Origin: Sphingobacteriales bacterium 50-39
GTDB lineage: Bacteria; Bacteroidota; Bacteroidia; Chitinophagales; Chitinophagaceae
Direction of reading: 5' to 3'
DNA: 64,000 nt
Assembly (NCBI GenBank): GCA_001898505.1
Contig: MKTZ01000010.1
Coordinates: 124,001 to 188,000, forward strand
In this document: piece by piece, positions 8,902-18,302 of the stretch
How the letters are laid out: every line of letters begins with the position of its first letter
Position numbering within the stretch: the first letter of the stretch is position 1
Position numbers and translations under genes: made by a program
Notes under the pieces: model-generated
Told to the model about the DNA's origin: nothing
Database searches by the model: none
The model's input: only the letters and a program-made list of their open reading frames with translations

Positions 8902-9369
8902 ATGAGGAAAACGCAAGCCAAAAAATTACCGCTGGCGCCTGATGCAAAATACAATGACACGCTGGTTACACGTTTTGTGAACAACCTGATGTGGCAGGGT
9001 AAGAAAAATACGGCTTATAACATCTTTTACGATGCGCTGGACAGAGTGGCCAAGCAGACGAATGAAGAGGGTTATGATATCTGGAAGAGGGCTCTCTCCA
9101 ATATCACTCCGGCCGTAGAAGTACGCAGCCGTCGTATCGGTGGTGCTACGTTCCAGATACCTTCAGAGGTTCGTCCGGACAGAAAGATCTCCCTCAGCAT
9201 GAAATGGCTGATCCGCTACAGCCGGGAAAGAAACGGTCGTAGCATGGCTGAAAAGCTGGCTAATGAGATCGTAGCTGCCAGCAAGGGTGAAGGTGGTGCT
9301 TTCAAGAAGAAGGAAGATACCCATCGTATGGCTGAAGCCAACAAGGCTTTTGCTCACTTCAAGGTTTAA
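8902..9369 (+). CDS. rpsG: 30S ribosomal protein S7
   Basis: A 155-residue protein that starts assembly of the 30S head and contacts tRNA in the E site. [19 protein letters not shown] is the Bacteroidota form of the N-terminus. The helices around [17 protein letters not shown] and the beta hairpin [16 protein letters not shown] are conserved, and the C-terminus ends [12 protein letters not shown]. It is followed 29 bases later by a strong terminator, so fusA is not simply read through from rpsL. Confidence 0.98.
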   Translation: MRKTQAKKLPLAPDAKYNDTLVTRFVNNLMWQGKKNTAYNIFYDALDRVAKQTNEEGYDIWKRALSNITPAVEVRSRRIGGATFQIPSEVRPDRKISLSMKWLIRYSRERNGRSMAEKLANEIVAASKGEGGAFKKKEDTHRMAEANKAFAHFKV

Positions 9370-9398
9370 TGTATATATCTTTTTTAGTATATATGAGG

Positions 9399-9427
9399 AG
9401 CCCCGCCTAACCGGCGGGGCTTGTTTT
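9399..9427 (+). terminator. Terminator of rpsL-rpsG
   Basis: Perfect 9-bp stem AGCCCCGCC / GGCGGGGCT (9399-9407 with 9413-9421), five-base loop TAACC, followed by TTGTTTTTT. A strong intrinsic terminator. Confidence 0.9.
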
Positions 9428-9471
9428 TTCACCCCTCGTTGATTGAAAAGTACTTCGGGATGAAAAAAAAT

Positions 9472-9510
9472 CTAATGATGGTCCTTCGGACAGCGGACCC
9501 GTGGTCCGCT
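9472..9510 (+). repeat. Double-hairpin repeat, copy 1
   Basis: CTAATGATG (9472-9480) is followed by stem GTCC-TTC-GGAC (9481-9491) and directly by stem AGCGGACC-CGT-GGTCCGCT (9492-9510). Copy 2 at 9624-9662 has the same head, the same stem and loop lengths, and compensated changes in the stems. Confidence 0.75.
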
Positions 9511-9554
9511 CTGTTTTTGTAGAAGGCGGCGGAGGAAATATGGGAAAAAGTAAG

Positions 9555-9562
9555 TACCTTTG
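9555..9562 (+). promoter_or_regulatory. -7 element of the fusA promoter
   Basis: TACCTTTG followed by C, identical to the rpsL and rpsJ elements. No TTTG lies at the expected upstream distance. Transcription from here would give a leader of about 130 nt before fusA. Confidence 0.6.
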
Positions 9563-9573
9563 CGGCCTCATTT

Positions 9574-9619
9574 ATTGCGCGTCCGGTCTTGATAAAGAAG
9601 ATAAGCCTGTCCGCGCAAT
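9574..9619 (+). promoter_or_regulatory. Stem closing the fusA leader
   Basis: ATTGCGCG (9574-9581) and CGCGCAAT (9612-9619) form a perfect 8-bp inverted repeat enclosing 30 bases. It lies just downstream of the predicted transcription start and just before double-hairpin copy 2, so the fusA leader could fold into three consecutive stems. Function unknown. Confidence 0.5.
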
Positions 9620-9623
9620 AGCG

Positions 9624-9662
9624 CTAATGATGGGCCTTCGGCCATGTGGCCTGTGGCCACAT
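9624..9662 (+). repeat. Double-hairpin repeat, copy 2
   Basis: CTAATGATG (9624-9632), then GGCC-TTC-GGCC (9633-9643), then ATGTGGCC-TGT-GGCCACAT (9644-9662). Geometry is identical to copy 1. It ends 37 bases before the fusA start codon, inside the predicted leader. Confidence 0.75.
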
Positions 9663-9699
9663 TAAATCTCATTAGAAATCAACTTTTTAATATAGTAAA

Positions 9700-11847
9700 A
9701 TGGCAGATTTAAAATTTCAAAGAAACTTTGGTATCGCGGCTCATATCGACGCCGGCAAGACTACCACCACTGAACGTATCCTGCGTTACACCGGTATGAT
9801 CCATAAAATTGGAGAAGTACACGATGGCGCGGCTACCACCGACTGGATGGAGCAGGAAAAGGAGAGAGGTATTACGATCACCTCGGCTGCCGTGAGCTGC
9901 CAATGGAACTTCCCTACTGTAAAAGGTAAGGCAGATGCCAACACTAAGAAATACTATTTCAACATTATCGATACTCCGGGACACGTGGACTTCACTGTAG
10001 AGGTGGAGCGTAGTATGCGTGTACTGGACGGGCTGATCGCCCTGTTCTCTGCCGTGGACGGCGTAGAGCCCCAATCCGAGACGGTATGGCGTCAGGCCAA
10101 CCGTTACAGGGTTCCCCGTATTGGCTTTGTCAACAAGATGGATCGCAGCGGCGCTGACTTCCTGATGGTGGTCAACCAGGTGCGTGAGATGCTGGGAGCC
10201 AAGGCTGTTCCCCTGCAGCTGCCCATCGGCGCTGAAGATAACTTCAAAGGCGTGGTGGACTTGATCAAGATGAAAGGTATTATCTGGCATATGGAGACGG
10301 AAGGCATGACCTTCGATGAGATCCCTGTGCCTGAAGATATGCAGGATGAGGCTATGGAATGGAGAGGCAAGCTGGTAGAAGCCGTTGCTGAATATGACGA
10401 GAAGCTGCTGGAGAAATTCTTCGAGGACCCCAACAGCATTACAGAGGAAGAAATGCACGAAGCGATCCGTAAGGCTACGATCGATCTGAGCATCGTCCCG
10501 ATGATGTGCGGTTCTTCTTTCAAGAACAAAGGTGTACAGACTGCCCTGGATGCCGTTTGCCGTTACCTGCCTTCTCCGGTGGACATCGAAGACACGGTTG
10601 GTACGGACCCCAACACGGGCGAGACCATCACACGTAAGGCAAATGCAAAGGAGCCTTTCGCTGCGCTGGCCTTTAAGATCATGACCGACCCCTTTGTAGG
10701 TCGTCTGGCCTTCTTCAGGTGTTATAGCGGTCACCTCGATGCAGGTTCCTATGTATTGAACGTCCGCAGCGGCAGAAAAGAGCGTATCAGCCGTATCATG
10801 AAGATGTTTGCCAACAAGCAGAACCCTATCGACTTCATCGAAGCCGGTGATATCGGAGCTGCTGTAGGTTTCAAGGAAATCAAGACGGGTGATACTCTTT
10901 GCGACGAAGATCATCCTATCACCCTGGAGAATATGTTCATTCCCGAGCCCGTGATCGCCATCGCTGTGGAGCCTAAGACACAGGTAGACGTGGACAAGAT
11001 GGGCATGGCCATTGCCAAGCTGGTGGAGGAAGATCCCACCCTGCGTGTAAACACGGATGAAGACACCGGTCAGACCATCCTTCGCGGTATGGGTGAGCTG
11101 CACCTGGAGATCATCATCGACCGTATGCGTCGTGAGTTCAAAGTGGAAGTAAACCAGGGCGCGCCCCAGGTGGCTTATAAAGAGGCTTTCAATACAACCA
11201 TCGAGCACCGTGAGGTGCTGAAGAAGCAGACGGGTGGTCGTGGTAAATTCGCCGACATCCAGTTTGCTATAGGACCTGCCGATGAAGAGTGGCTGAAGGA
11301 GAACGAAGGAAAGAGCTTCCAGTTCGTGAACGATATCTTTGGTGGTTCTATCCCCAAGGAATTCATTCCCGCTATCCAGAAGGGTTTTGAAACTTCCATG
11401 ACGGCTGGTGTACTGGCCGGATATCCGCTGCAGAATATGAAGATCCGTGTATTCGACGGAAGCTACCACGATGTGGATTCCGATGCTATGAGCTTTGAAT
11501 TGTGCGCGAAAGGCGGCTTCCGTGAAGCAGGCCGTAAAGCGAAGCCTATTTTGCTGGAACCTATCATGAAAGTGGAAGTGCTGACACCTGACCAATACAT
11601 GGGTGATGTGACAGGTGACCTTAACCGTCGCCGCGGTATGCTGGAAGGTATGGACAGTCGTGCCAACCTGCAGGTGATCAAGGCCAAGGTTCCCCTGAGC
11701 GAAATGTTCGGGTATGTGACGCAGCTGCGTTCCATGAGCTCCGGCCGTGCAACCTCTACCATGGAATTCTCTCACTATGCTCCGGCTCCGAACAACGTGG
11801 CCGAGGAAGTGATAGCCAAGGTGAAGGGTAGAAAAGTGAATGCGTAA
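9700..11847 (+). CDS. fusA: Elongation factor G
   Basis: A 715-residue translational GTPase that moves tRNAs and mRNA after peptide bond formation and helps recycle ribosomes. G-domain motifs: [19 protein letters not shown] (P-loop), GITITSAA (switch I), [20 protein letters not shown] (switch II), [10 protein letters not shown] (base recognition). Domain II follows ([13 protein letters not shown]), then domains III-V with [18 protein letters not shown] and the C-terminal [14 protein letters not shown]. In most Bacteroidota fusA is followed directly by rpsJ; here about 6.4 kb of other genes intervene. It has its own -7 element, a structured leader and a terminator. Confidence 0.98.
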   Translation: MADLKFQRNFGIAAHIDAGKTTTTERILRYTGMIHKIGEVHDGAATTDWMEQEKERGITITSAAVSCQWNFPTVKGKADANTKKYYFNIIDTPGHVDFTVEVERSMRVLDGLIALFSAVDGVEPQSETVWRQANRYRVPRIGFVNKMDRSGADFLMVVNQVREMLGAKAVPLQLPIGAEDNFKGVVDLIKMKGIIWHMETEGMTFDEIPVPEDMQDEAMEWRGKLVEAVAEYDEKLLEKFFEDPNSITEEEMHEAIRKATIDLSIVPMMCGSSFKNKGVQTALDAVCRYLPSPVDIEDTVGTDPNTGETITRKANAKEPFAALAFKIMTDPFVGRLAFFRCYSGHLDAGSYVLNVRSGRKERISRIMKMFANKQNPIDFIEAGDIGAAVGFKEIKTGDTLCDEDHPITLENMFIPEPVIAIAVEPKTQVDVDKMGMAIAKLVEEDPTLRVNTDEDTGQTILRGMGELHLEIIIDRMRREFKVEVNQGAPQVAYKEAFNTTIEHREVLKKQTGGRGKFADIQFAIGPADEEWLKENEGKSFQFVNDIFGGSIPKEFIPAIQKGFETSMTAGVLAGYPLQNMKIRVFDGSYHDVDSDAMSFELCAKGGFREAGRKAKPILLEPIMKVEVLTPDQYMGDVTGDLNRRRGMLEGMDSRANLQVIKAKVPLSEMFGYVTQLRSMSSGRATSTMEFSHYAPAPNNVAEEVIAKVKGRKVNA

Positions 11848-11885
11848 GGTTTAAAAAATCGCATTAGCGATTTTATTCATAAGAT

Positions 11886-11917
11886 AGCGCCGTCCTATGT
11901 TGGACGGCGCTTTTTTT
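11886..11917 (+). terminator. Terminator of fusA
   Basis: Perfect 10-bp stem AGCGCCGTCC / GGACGGCGCT (11886-11895 with 11902-11911), loop TATGTT, then a run of seven T. It separates fusA from the following gene. Confidence 0.92.
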
Positions 11918-11965
11918 GTAAAAGATTTCGATTTAAAAAGTAGTTTTATGGCATAATTGCCTCTT

Positions 11966-14900
11966 ATGTTAAAAGGATGCCTTGTTCCTGTATTCCTGGT
12001 ATCGCTGTTCTTTTCCTATTCAGCCACTGCACAGCAACAGCCGCCTGCTATTATATGGCAGAAATGTTTGGGGGGATCGAAAGACGATAAAGCCTATTCC
12101 ATTGCCCGGGCGCATGATGGAGGATTTATAATTGCGGGGTCCTCCAAATCCAATGATGGAGATGTTACGGGGCATCACGGCAGTACGGATTCTACGGACG
12201 GCTGGGTGGTCAAACTGGATACAGCCGGCAATATTCAATGGCAGAAGAGTCTGGGAGGACGCCTGAACGACGAGATCGACAGGATCATTCCTACCAGCGA
12301 TGGGGGGTATATTGGGCTGGGCATTACAGAGTCGAATGACGGTGATGTCAGCGGGAATCATGGGGCCACTGATATTTGGGTAGTCAAGCTGGACGGCAGC
12401 GGTACGATACAATGGCAGCGATGTCTTGGGGGTACTAATGATGATGGTCTCAGCTTCAGTCCCCAGTCGAGGGGCAATATCCGGCAGACAATGGATAATG
12501 GATATGTTATTATCGGGAGCACGCGATCTTATGATGGAGATGTGACGGGCAATACCAGTAATGCTTTTGGCGCTGCATGGATAGTGAAGCTGGATCAAAG
12601 CGGCGCCAAGCAATGGACGCGTTGTTATAACAGCTCATATACATCCCAAGGCTACGATATCCTGCCTCTTTCTTCAGGCAATTACCTGATTGCTGCCGAA
12701 GCAATGGATGCCAGTGGAGATTTTGCCCTCGCAGGCGCAACAGCCAATCCTCCTAACGCATATTTGCTAAAAGTAGATAGCAACAGAAATCCTACAAGTG
12801 CGCAATGGATGGGTCAAAGAAACAACTGTTACGCCTTGAAAAAGATCAATGAGGCAGAATTCATGCTGGTCAATGTTCTGCAGAATTGTTACCCTATGAA
12901 TCCGAATGAAGGATTTAATGTGTCAAAATATGATACGGCTATTAAGCCCTTTAACGTTGGTGGAGGAAGTTACAGCTTTTGTGCTCCAAACAATCCAACA
13001 TATGGTTCACAGGGAGTTCATCTGAAAGGGGAAAATGGGTTGTCCTTGTTAAGCGATGGAACAGGTGTGCTGTGTGCGGCCTCCTACATTTTTCCGAATA
13101 CAACCGGCTACCATGGCGGCGACAATGATGGATTGGCAGGTACATTTTCTCCGCAGACATGGTTTAAATATTTTGGCGGCGCCGGCGATGATGGGTTCAA
13201 TGAAATGGTGGCGCAAAATGATTATACCTATTATATGATAGGCTATACTAATTCCAATGACGGGGATGTTTCGGGCAATTACGGAGGATATGACTGCTGG
13301 ATCGTCAAGATGGGCAATACGAATATCATCAAAGGGAGTGTCTTTTTAGATTATAATCTGAATGGCGTGCGTGACGCCAATGAGCCGCTGGTGAACAGTA
13401 TCCTCGTCCAAAGCAGCCAGGGCGGCACTACTTTTAGCAGCTCGACTTACAATGGGGTGTATCGCAATGCCGTGGATACGGGTGTTTATACGACTACCGT
13501 GTTGTCGGCGGTGCCCTATTATACGGCAGTGCCCATTTCAGCGACGTCCACATTCCATTCTTACAATAATACAGACAGTATATCTTTCGCCTTGCAGCCT
13601 GTTCCCGGGAAAAGAGATTACCAGGTGAATCTTTTTTCGATGTCGGCCTTTCCCAGACCCGGACAGAGCGTTGCTTACAAGCTCATATATGCGAATGTGG
13701 GCACCGACACTCTCGTCAATAAGCAGGTGCGGGTGATAAAAGATCCGCGGGCGGCCTTTGTCTCCGCCAGTGTAGCTCCGTTGTTGATATCAGGCGATAC
13801 ACTGATCTGGAATATCAGTAGCATGGCTCCCCGAGACACTTCGTCCATCATTCTGAATATGCAGCTTGCCGCTCCGCCTTTGCTAAAAATAGGTGATACC
13901 CTTCTGTTCACAGCATACATAGACTCTACGGGCGACCTGCATACCATAGATAATACCAGTGTATTGCGTCAGATCGGGATAGGCAGTTTTGACCCGAATG
14001 ACAAGGAGGAAGTGAATGGCGGGGTGGTTAGGGCAGATGATCTGGGTAAGGGCAAGGCTCTTTTATATACAATAAGGTTCCAGAATACGGGTACAGATAC
14101 AGCGTTCAGGGTCATCGTCCGGGACACGCTGGGCAGCAAAGTAGACCCGGCCACACTGGAAATGGTCGGCGCCAGCCATCCCTATCAGCTCAATATCCGG
14201 CAGGGCAATATCCTGGAATGGAGATTTGAGAACATACTTCTGCCTGACAGCACGCAGGATCAGACTGCCAGCCATGGTTATGTGACATATAGGATCAAGG
14301 CAGCGGCAGGTGTAGCTGTAGGGGATACTATACGGAATGGAGCGTCCATTTACTTCGACCTGAATGAACCGGTGGCTACCAATACTCAATTAACCGTAGT
14401 CACGAAGTCGGTGCTTTTACCTCCTCCTGTTCCAGCTATCAGCGGTCTGAAGACAGACTACTGTCCTATGGAGGGTGCGCAAAAGGTCCGGATCACAAAT
14501 ATTCCTGCGCCTTCCTACCAGGCAACGGTGACGGTGAAGATAGACGGCAGTGTTACAGCGGTGGCAAGCGACAGCAGTTTCTCCCTGCGGCCCGATACCC
14601 TGGCGGCGGGGCAGCATACGATCGTGGTTGTTTTCAGCAATGCCGCTGAATCGGACACCAGTTCATGGATTTTCCGGGTCGATGCGGAAGTGACGCCTGT
14701 AGTCAGTCTCGGGAGTAATATCACCACTGTGACCAGCCTCTCGCAGTCCGTGGTGCTCACAGCTGTGAATACGGCCGGAGGCGGCACTCAGCCGAAGTAT
14801 ACGTTTGCGAAGGACCGGGGATTTACCAGTCTGCTTCAGGCGGAGAGTTCCCTGGCTTCTGTCTCCGTGGATCCTTCCACCCTGCAGGTGGGAAACAATA

Positions 14901-15268
14901 GCTGTTATGTTCGGATGAAGACGAGTGATAGTTGTTATACCATGCAGATGGCAGTGGACAGTATCGTCATCGTACGGAGCCCTGTCACCGGGATCGTGGA
15001 TGTCGACTATCCGGACCAGGTGATCAATATTTATTCAAACCCATTCGTGGATCATCTGCATATCACCGGTCTGCAGTCGTTCAAAAATTATACTTTCACC
15101 CTTGTGCGCAGTAATGGACAGGTAGTCTTACGACAGAAGGTGTCGGGTCAGCAGGAGGTCAATATCGAGACGGGCGTGCTGGCGTCGGGTGTCTATTTGT
15201 TGAATATCTATGACAGTAAGAAAGGGCGTTTGATCGGTGCGGCCAAATTGCTGTCGCTGGGGAAATAA
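11966..15268 (+). CDS. Large secreted repeat protein with type IX sorting domain
   Basis: An 1100-residue secreted protein. Signal peptide residues 1-22 (ends SATAQ). Residues about 30-440 hold repeats with DGGFIIAGSSKSNDGDVTG / WVVKLD / QWQKSLGG, a beta-propeller-like array common in Bacteroidota. At about 453 a SdrD-B-like or prealbumin-like domain begins (GSVFLDYNLNGVRDANEPL). Residues about 675-812 are a DUF11/DUF7619-type domain (SFDPNDKEE, YTIRFQNTGTDTAF). The last 85 residues form a type A T9SS sorting domain (NIYSNPFVDHLHI, LASGVYLLNIYD). The ATG at 11966 precedes the signal peptide; a TTG at 11957 is less likely. Probably a surface or released adhesin; function unknown. Confidence 0.88.
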   Translation: MLKGCLVPVFLVSLFFSYSATAQQQPPAIIWQKCLGGSKDDKAYSIARAHDGGFIIAGSSKSNDGDVTGHHGSTDSTDGWVVKLDTAGNIQWQKSLGGRLNDEIDRIIPTSDGGYIGLGITESNDGDVSGNHGATDIWVVKLDGSGTIQWQRCLGGTNDDGLSFSPQSRGNIRQTMDNGYVIIGSTRSYDGDVTGNTSNAFGAAWIVKLDQSGAKQWTRCYNSSYTSQGYDILPLSSGNYLIAAEAMDASGDFALAGATANPPNAYLLKVDSNRNPTSAQWMGQRNNCYALKKINEAEFMLVNVLQNCYPMNPNEGFNVSKYDTAIKPFNVGGGSYSFCAPNNPTYGSQGVHLKGENGLSLLSDGTGVLCAASYIFPNTTGYHGGDNDGLAGTFSPQTWFKYFGGAGDDGFNEMVAQNDYTYYMIGYTNSNDGDVSGNYGGYDCWIVKMGNTNIIKGSVFLDYNLNGVRDANEPLVNSILVQSSQGGTTFSSSTYNGVYRNAVDTGVYTTTVLSAVPYYTAVPISATSTFHSYNNTDSISFALQPVPGKRDYQVNLFSMSAFPRPGQSVAYKLIYANVGTDTLVNKQVRVIKDPRAAFVSASVAPLLISGDTLIWNISSMAPRDTSSIILNMQLAAPPLLKIGDTLLFTAYIDSTGDLHTIDNTSVLRQIGIGSFDPNDKEEVNGGVVRADDLGKGKALLYTIRFQNTGTDTAFRVIVRDTLGSKVDPATLEMVGASHPYQLNIRQGNILEWRFENILLPDSTQDQTASHGYVTYRIKAAAGVAVGDTIRNGASIYFDLNEPVATNTQLTVVTKSVLLPPPVPAISGLKTDYCPMEGAQKVRITNIPAPSYQATVTVKIDGSVTAVASDSSFSLRPDTLAAGQHTIVVVFSNAAESDTSSWIFRVDAEVTPVVSLGSNITTVTSLSQSVVLTAVNTAGGGTQPKYTFAKDRGFTSLLQAESSLASVSVDPSTLQVGNNSCYVRMKTSDSCYTMQMAVDSIVIVRSPVTGIVDVDYPDQVINIYSNPFVDHLHITGLQSFKNYTFTLVRSNGQVVLRQKVSGQQEVNIETGVLASGVYLLNIYDSKKGRLIGAAKLLSLGK

Positions 15269-15280
15269 GGGTTACCATGA

Positions 15281-15299
15281 AAAGCTAACGGATAGCTTT
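15281..15299. repeat. Small hairpin after the T9SS protein gene
   Basis: AAAGCTA-ACGGA-TAGCTTT, perfect 7-bp stem, 12 bases before the next start codon and with no T-run on this strand. It could be a weak terminator or part of the next leader. Confidence 0.4.
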
Positions 15300-15310
15300 A
15301 AAACCAACAT

Positions 15311-15628
15311 ATGAAATACAGATCTAATTTCTTTGGACTGGTAGTCATCGTGCTGATGGCGGTCGGTGTATCGTTTATTACCTCTTCCGCATCGGCGCAG
15401 GTATACGTTACTGTCCGTCCTACCTGGGCTCCCGCAGCGCGACCTGCTGCTCCCGGCCCTGGTTACGTATGGATCGGGGAAGACTGGCAATACAGAGGTG
15501 GTCGATATGTGCCCGTAGGCGGGCATTGGGCAGCACCTCCCCGTCGTGGGTGGATCTGGATACCCGGCCGCTGGGTGCATACCCGCAGGGGCTGGCAGTG
15601 GTTGCCTGGTCATTGGAGAAGGCGCTGA
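15311..15628 (+). CDS. Small exported YXWGXW-type repeat protein
   Basis: A 105-residue exported protein. The signal peptide (FFGLVVIVLMAVGVSFI, cleavage near SASAQ) is followed by a Pro/Ala stretch and four Trp-rich modules: GYVWIGEDWQYRGGRY, GGHWAAPPRRG, WIWIPGRWVHTRRG and WQWLPGHWRRR. The pattern W-x(3-5)-G-x-W matches the YXWGXW / BcpO-related repeat proteins, often annotated as periplasmic or envelope-associated; their molecular role is not known. It has an upstream hairpin and its own terminator, so it is probably a single-gene unit. Confidence 0.8.
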   Translation: MKYRSNFFGLVVIVLMAVGVSFITSSASAQVYVTVRPTWAPAARPAAPGPGYVWIGEDWQYRGGRYVPVGGHWAAPPRRGWIWIPGRWVHTRRGWQWLPGHWRRR

Positions 15629-15650
15629 GTAAAGCATAAATATTAATAAT

Positions 15651-15676
15651 AAAGAGTCCCTCGTGGGACTCTTTTT
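15651..15676 (+). terminator. Terminator of the YXWGXW gene
   Basis: AAAGAGTCCC (15651-15660), loop TCGT, GGGACTCTTT (15665-15674) and further T. The flanking A and T tracts make it usable on both strands. The next start codon is only 30 bases downstream. Confidence 0.9.
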
Positions 15677-15705
15677 CGTAATTTCCGACCCTAAAAATTT
15701 AGCGT

Positions 15706-17907
15706 ATGTGTTTTTCGGTCAGGGTATTTTTAGCCCTCACGATATGGTTGGTTTGTGTGCGGGTCGAGGCGCAGCCTGGTTCTTCGCAATTGAAATGGAC
15801 AAAAGAGGGGAATGCTTTTTATATGGAAAAAAATGGCGGCATTGTCCGTATCGAGCTGCCGGGCAATGTGGAAACCACCATTGTGAGCAGAATGCAATTG
15901 GTCCCCTCCGGTGAAGGGCGGCCCCTCCAGGTGAGGAGCTTCAGCTTTTCTGAAGATGGGAATAAGCTACTTATCTATACAAATACGAAGAGGGTCTGGC
16001 GCTACAACACGAGAGGAGATTATTGGGTATACGATCTTAGTACAAAGACATTGAAGCAGTTGGGAAAGGGCCGGCCGGCCTCGTCCCTTATGTTCGCGAA
16101 GTTATGTCCCGATGGCAGCAAGGCGGCGTATACGAGCGAGCACAATGTATATGTGGAGGACCTTTCTTCCGGCGTGTCAAAATGCCTCACCTCCACCAAC
16201 GGCACTCCTAAATTGATCAATGGGACCTTCGACTGGGTATACGAGGAAGAATTGGATTGCAGGGATGGCTTCCGCTGGAGCCCGGACGGAGCACATATCG
16301 CATACTGGCAGATCGATGCCAATAAGATCAGGGACTATCTCATGCTGAACACTACGGATTCCATCTATCCTTTTGTCATACCTGTGGAATACCCCAAGGT
16401 GGGAGAGCCGCCATCTCCTTATAAGATCGGCGTAGTGGACATAGCCACCGGCCAGACGCAGTGGATGAATATCCCTGGTGATCCGCAGCAGACCTATCTT
16501 CCCAGGATGGAATGGGCTGCCAATTCTTCCGAGCTGATCATGCAACAATTGAATCGCAAGCAAAATGATAGTAAGATATTCGTCGGAAAGATATCCGATG
16601 GCTCGGCCACGCAGGTGTCTGAAGAGCATGACAGCGCCTGGATAGATTGCAAGGGCGCCTGGCAGGATGGGGTAGTAGCCGGATGGGACTGGCTCGATGG
16701 GGGAAAGGAGTTTATCTGGGTCTCTGAAAAGGACGGCTGGCGTCATATCTACCGACAGACCCGGGATGGGAAAAAGGAAACGCTGGTGACCAGGGGTAAT
16801 TATGATATTATCTCTATCAGCCGCATCGATGAGAAGAACAATTATATCTATTTCATGGCTTCTCCGGATAACGCCACGCAACAATATCTCTATCGCACCA
16901 GGCTGGACGGGAAGGGCAAACCCGAGAGGATTTCGCCCATGGACGAACCCGGAACGCATGAGTATGATATTTCTCCCGGAGCGCGGTATGCATTGCACAA
17001 TTTCAGCAATGCCAATTCAGCGGAGGCGCAGGAGTGGGTAAGTCTGCCGGGGCATCAATCTCTTTCCAAGGATGTGAATATCCCGGAAATGGTAAAGCAG
17101 GGGGCAAGCAATAAGAAAATAGAATTCTTCCATGTGAAGACCGTGGATGGCGTGGATATGGATGGGTGGATGGTAAAACCGGAGCATTTCGACAGCACAA
17201 AGAAATATCCTGTATTGTTCTATGTATATGGGGAACCTGCTTCGCAGACCGTGAAAGATGAGAGCGGCGCGGGGAGGAATTTCCTTTATGGTGGCAATAT
17301 TGACAATCCTGACGACGGGTATATTTACATCAGCCTGGACAACCGCGGGTCACCAAGTCCTAAGGGACGCGCCTGGAGGAAGGCTATTTACCGGAACATC
17401 GGCAGACTGAATATCCGGGATCAGGCAATGGCTGCCAAAGAGATCCTGAAATGGTCTTTTGTGGACAGCAGCCGGGTCGCTGTATGGGGTTGGAGCGGTG
17501 GTGGCTCCAGCACCTTGAATCTCCTGTTCCAGTACCCCGATATTTATAAGACCGGGATTGCCATTGCAGCGGTGGACAATCAGCTGTGCTATGACAATAT
17601 CTACCAGGAGCGGTATATGGGCCTTCCCCAGGAAAATCGGGAAGACTTTGTGAACGGGTCGCCTATAACTTATGCGAAGAATTTGAAAGGCAATCTTTTA
17701 TATATACATGGCACTGGGGATGACAATGTTCATTACCAGAATGCGGAGATGTTGCTGAATGCCCTGATCAAATACAACAAGGTGTTCCAGTTCATGCCTT
17801 ATCCCAACAGGAGCCATGGTATTTTTGAGGGGGATGGGACCAGGAAGCATCTTTCGACCCTGTATACCAGCTACTTAAGGGAGCATTGTCCGGGAGGGCC
17901 GAGGTAG
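15706..17907 (+). CDS. Dipeptidyl peptidase IV family serine peptidase (S9B)
   Basis: A 733-residue exported peptidase that removes N-terminal X-Pro or X-Ala dipeptides. Signal peptide residues 1-23 (ends VRVEA). Residues about 40-470 form the eight-bladed propeller. The DPPIV substrate-binding acidic pair sits in WVYEEELDCRDGFRW. The C-terminal alpha/beta-hydrolase holds VWGWSGGGSS (nucleophile Ser597), HGTGDDNVHYQN (Asp672/673) and NRSHGIFEG (His704). Length matches the family. It lies in the block inserted between fusA and rpsJ. Its promoter is not clear because the previous terminator ends 29 bases before the start. Confidence 0.93.
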   Translation: MCFSVRVFLALTIWLVCVRVEAQPGSSQLKWTKEGNAFYMEKNGGIVRIELPGNVETTIVSRMQLVPSGEGRPLQVRSFSFSEDGNKLLIYTNTKRVWRYNTRGDYWVYDLSTKTLKQLGKGRPASSLMFAKLCPDGSKAAYTSEHNVYVEDLSSGVSKCLTSTNGTPKLINGTFDWVYEEELDCRDGFRWSPDGAHIAYWQIDANKIRDYLMLNTTDSIYPFVIPVEYPKVGEPPSPYKIGVVDIATGQTQWMNIPGDPQQTYLPRMEWAANSSELIMQQLNRKQNDSKIFVGKISDGSATQVSEEHDSAWIDCKGAWQDGVVAGWDWLDGGKEFIWVSEKDGWRHIYRQTRDGKKETLVTRGNYDIISISRIDEKNNYIYFMASPDNATQQYLYRTRLDGKGKPERISPMDEPGTHEYDISPGARYALHNFSNANSAEAQEWVSLPGHQSLSKDVNIPEMVKQGASNKKIEFFHVKTVDGVDMDGWMVKPEHFDSTKKYPVLFYVYGEPASQTVKDESGAGRNFLYGGNIDNPDDGYIYISLDNRGSPSPKGRAWRKAIYRNIGRLNIRDQAMAAKEILKWSFVDSSRVAVWGWSGGGSSTLNLLFQYPDIYKTGIAIAAVDNQLCYDNIYQERYMGLPQENREDFVNGSPITYAKNLKGNLLYIHGTGDDNVHYQNAEMLLNALIKYNKVFQFMPYPNRSHGIFEGDGTRKHLSTLYTSYLREHCPGGPR

Positions 17908-17923
17908 CTTGTTCCCCGATGGG

Positions 17924-18082
17924 TCATTGGTTATAGGGGAGAGTGTCCCGGAGTGTCAGGTGGGAGGAGTAGATCTTTTGGCTGTCCTTCAACAGGGCAT
18001 AATAAGCAGAATCCCGGGAAGGGGATTGAGCGTTGCCGAGCAAGGCGAGCAGCAGACAGGCGAGGAATAGGGCAGAGCGCAT
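17924..18082 (-). CDS. Small exported peptide, 52 residues, unknown
   Basis: An open frame on the minus strand starts with ATG at 18082-18080 and ends with TGA at 17926-17924. The product begins MRSALFLACLLLALLGNAQS, a textbook signal peptide with a cleavage site after NAQ, and leaves about 33 mature residues ending TLRDTLPYNQ. It converges on the peptidase gene with 16 bases between stops. No homologue comes to mind and no clear promoter is seen in the AT-rich stretch upstream (18083-18180). The signal peptide is the only support for coding, but it is a good one. Confidence 0.5.
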   Translation of the reverse strand: MRSALFLACLLLALLGNAQSPSRDSAYYALLKDSQKIYSSHLTLRDTLPYNQ

Positions 18083-18247
18083 AATTTTTTATTTAAAGTG
18101 TTGATAATCAGTAAATATTTGGGGTGATTTATCCGGTACTAAAATTACATGGAGTTAAATTAAGGATAGATTAAGCGGGGAGTGACGGTAAATGGAGCGG
18201 ACGACAGGGAATACCGGATGGGAAACTCGTAGAAAGTTTGCTATTTT

Positions 18248-18279
18248 TTTGGAGCGAGATAAACTAATACATACCTTTG
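18248..18279 (+). promoter_or_regulatory. Promoter of the S10 ribosomal operon
   Basis: TTTG (18248-18251), 20 bases, TACCTTTG (18272-18279) followed by C. It drives rpsJ and probably the whole S10-spc cluster. Confidence 0.8.
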
Positions 18280-18280
18280 C

Positions 18281-18302
18281 ATCCCATTCGAAAAAATGGG
18301 AT
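18281..18302 (+). promoter_or_regulatory. Palindrome over the rpsJ transcription start
   Basis: ATCCCATT-CGAAAA-AATGGGAT, perfect 8-bp arms. It begins two bases after the -7 element and ends seven bases before the rpsJ ATG. It could be a repressor site covering +1 or an RNA hairpin controlling S10 translation. Confidence 0.55.

Noticed and set aside
9709-11775. 688-codon open frame antisense to fusA
   Set aside because: Rich in His, Leu and Gln with no family pattern; it mirrors the codon bias of fusA, which is certain.
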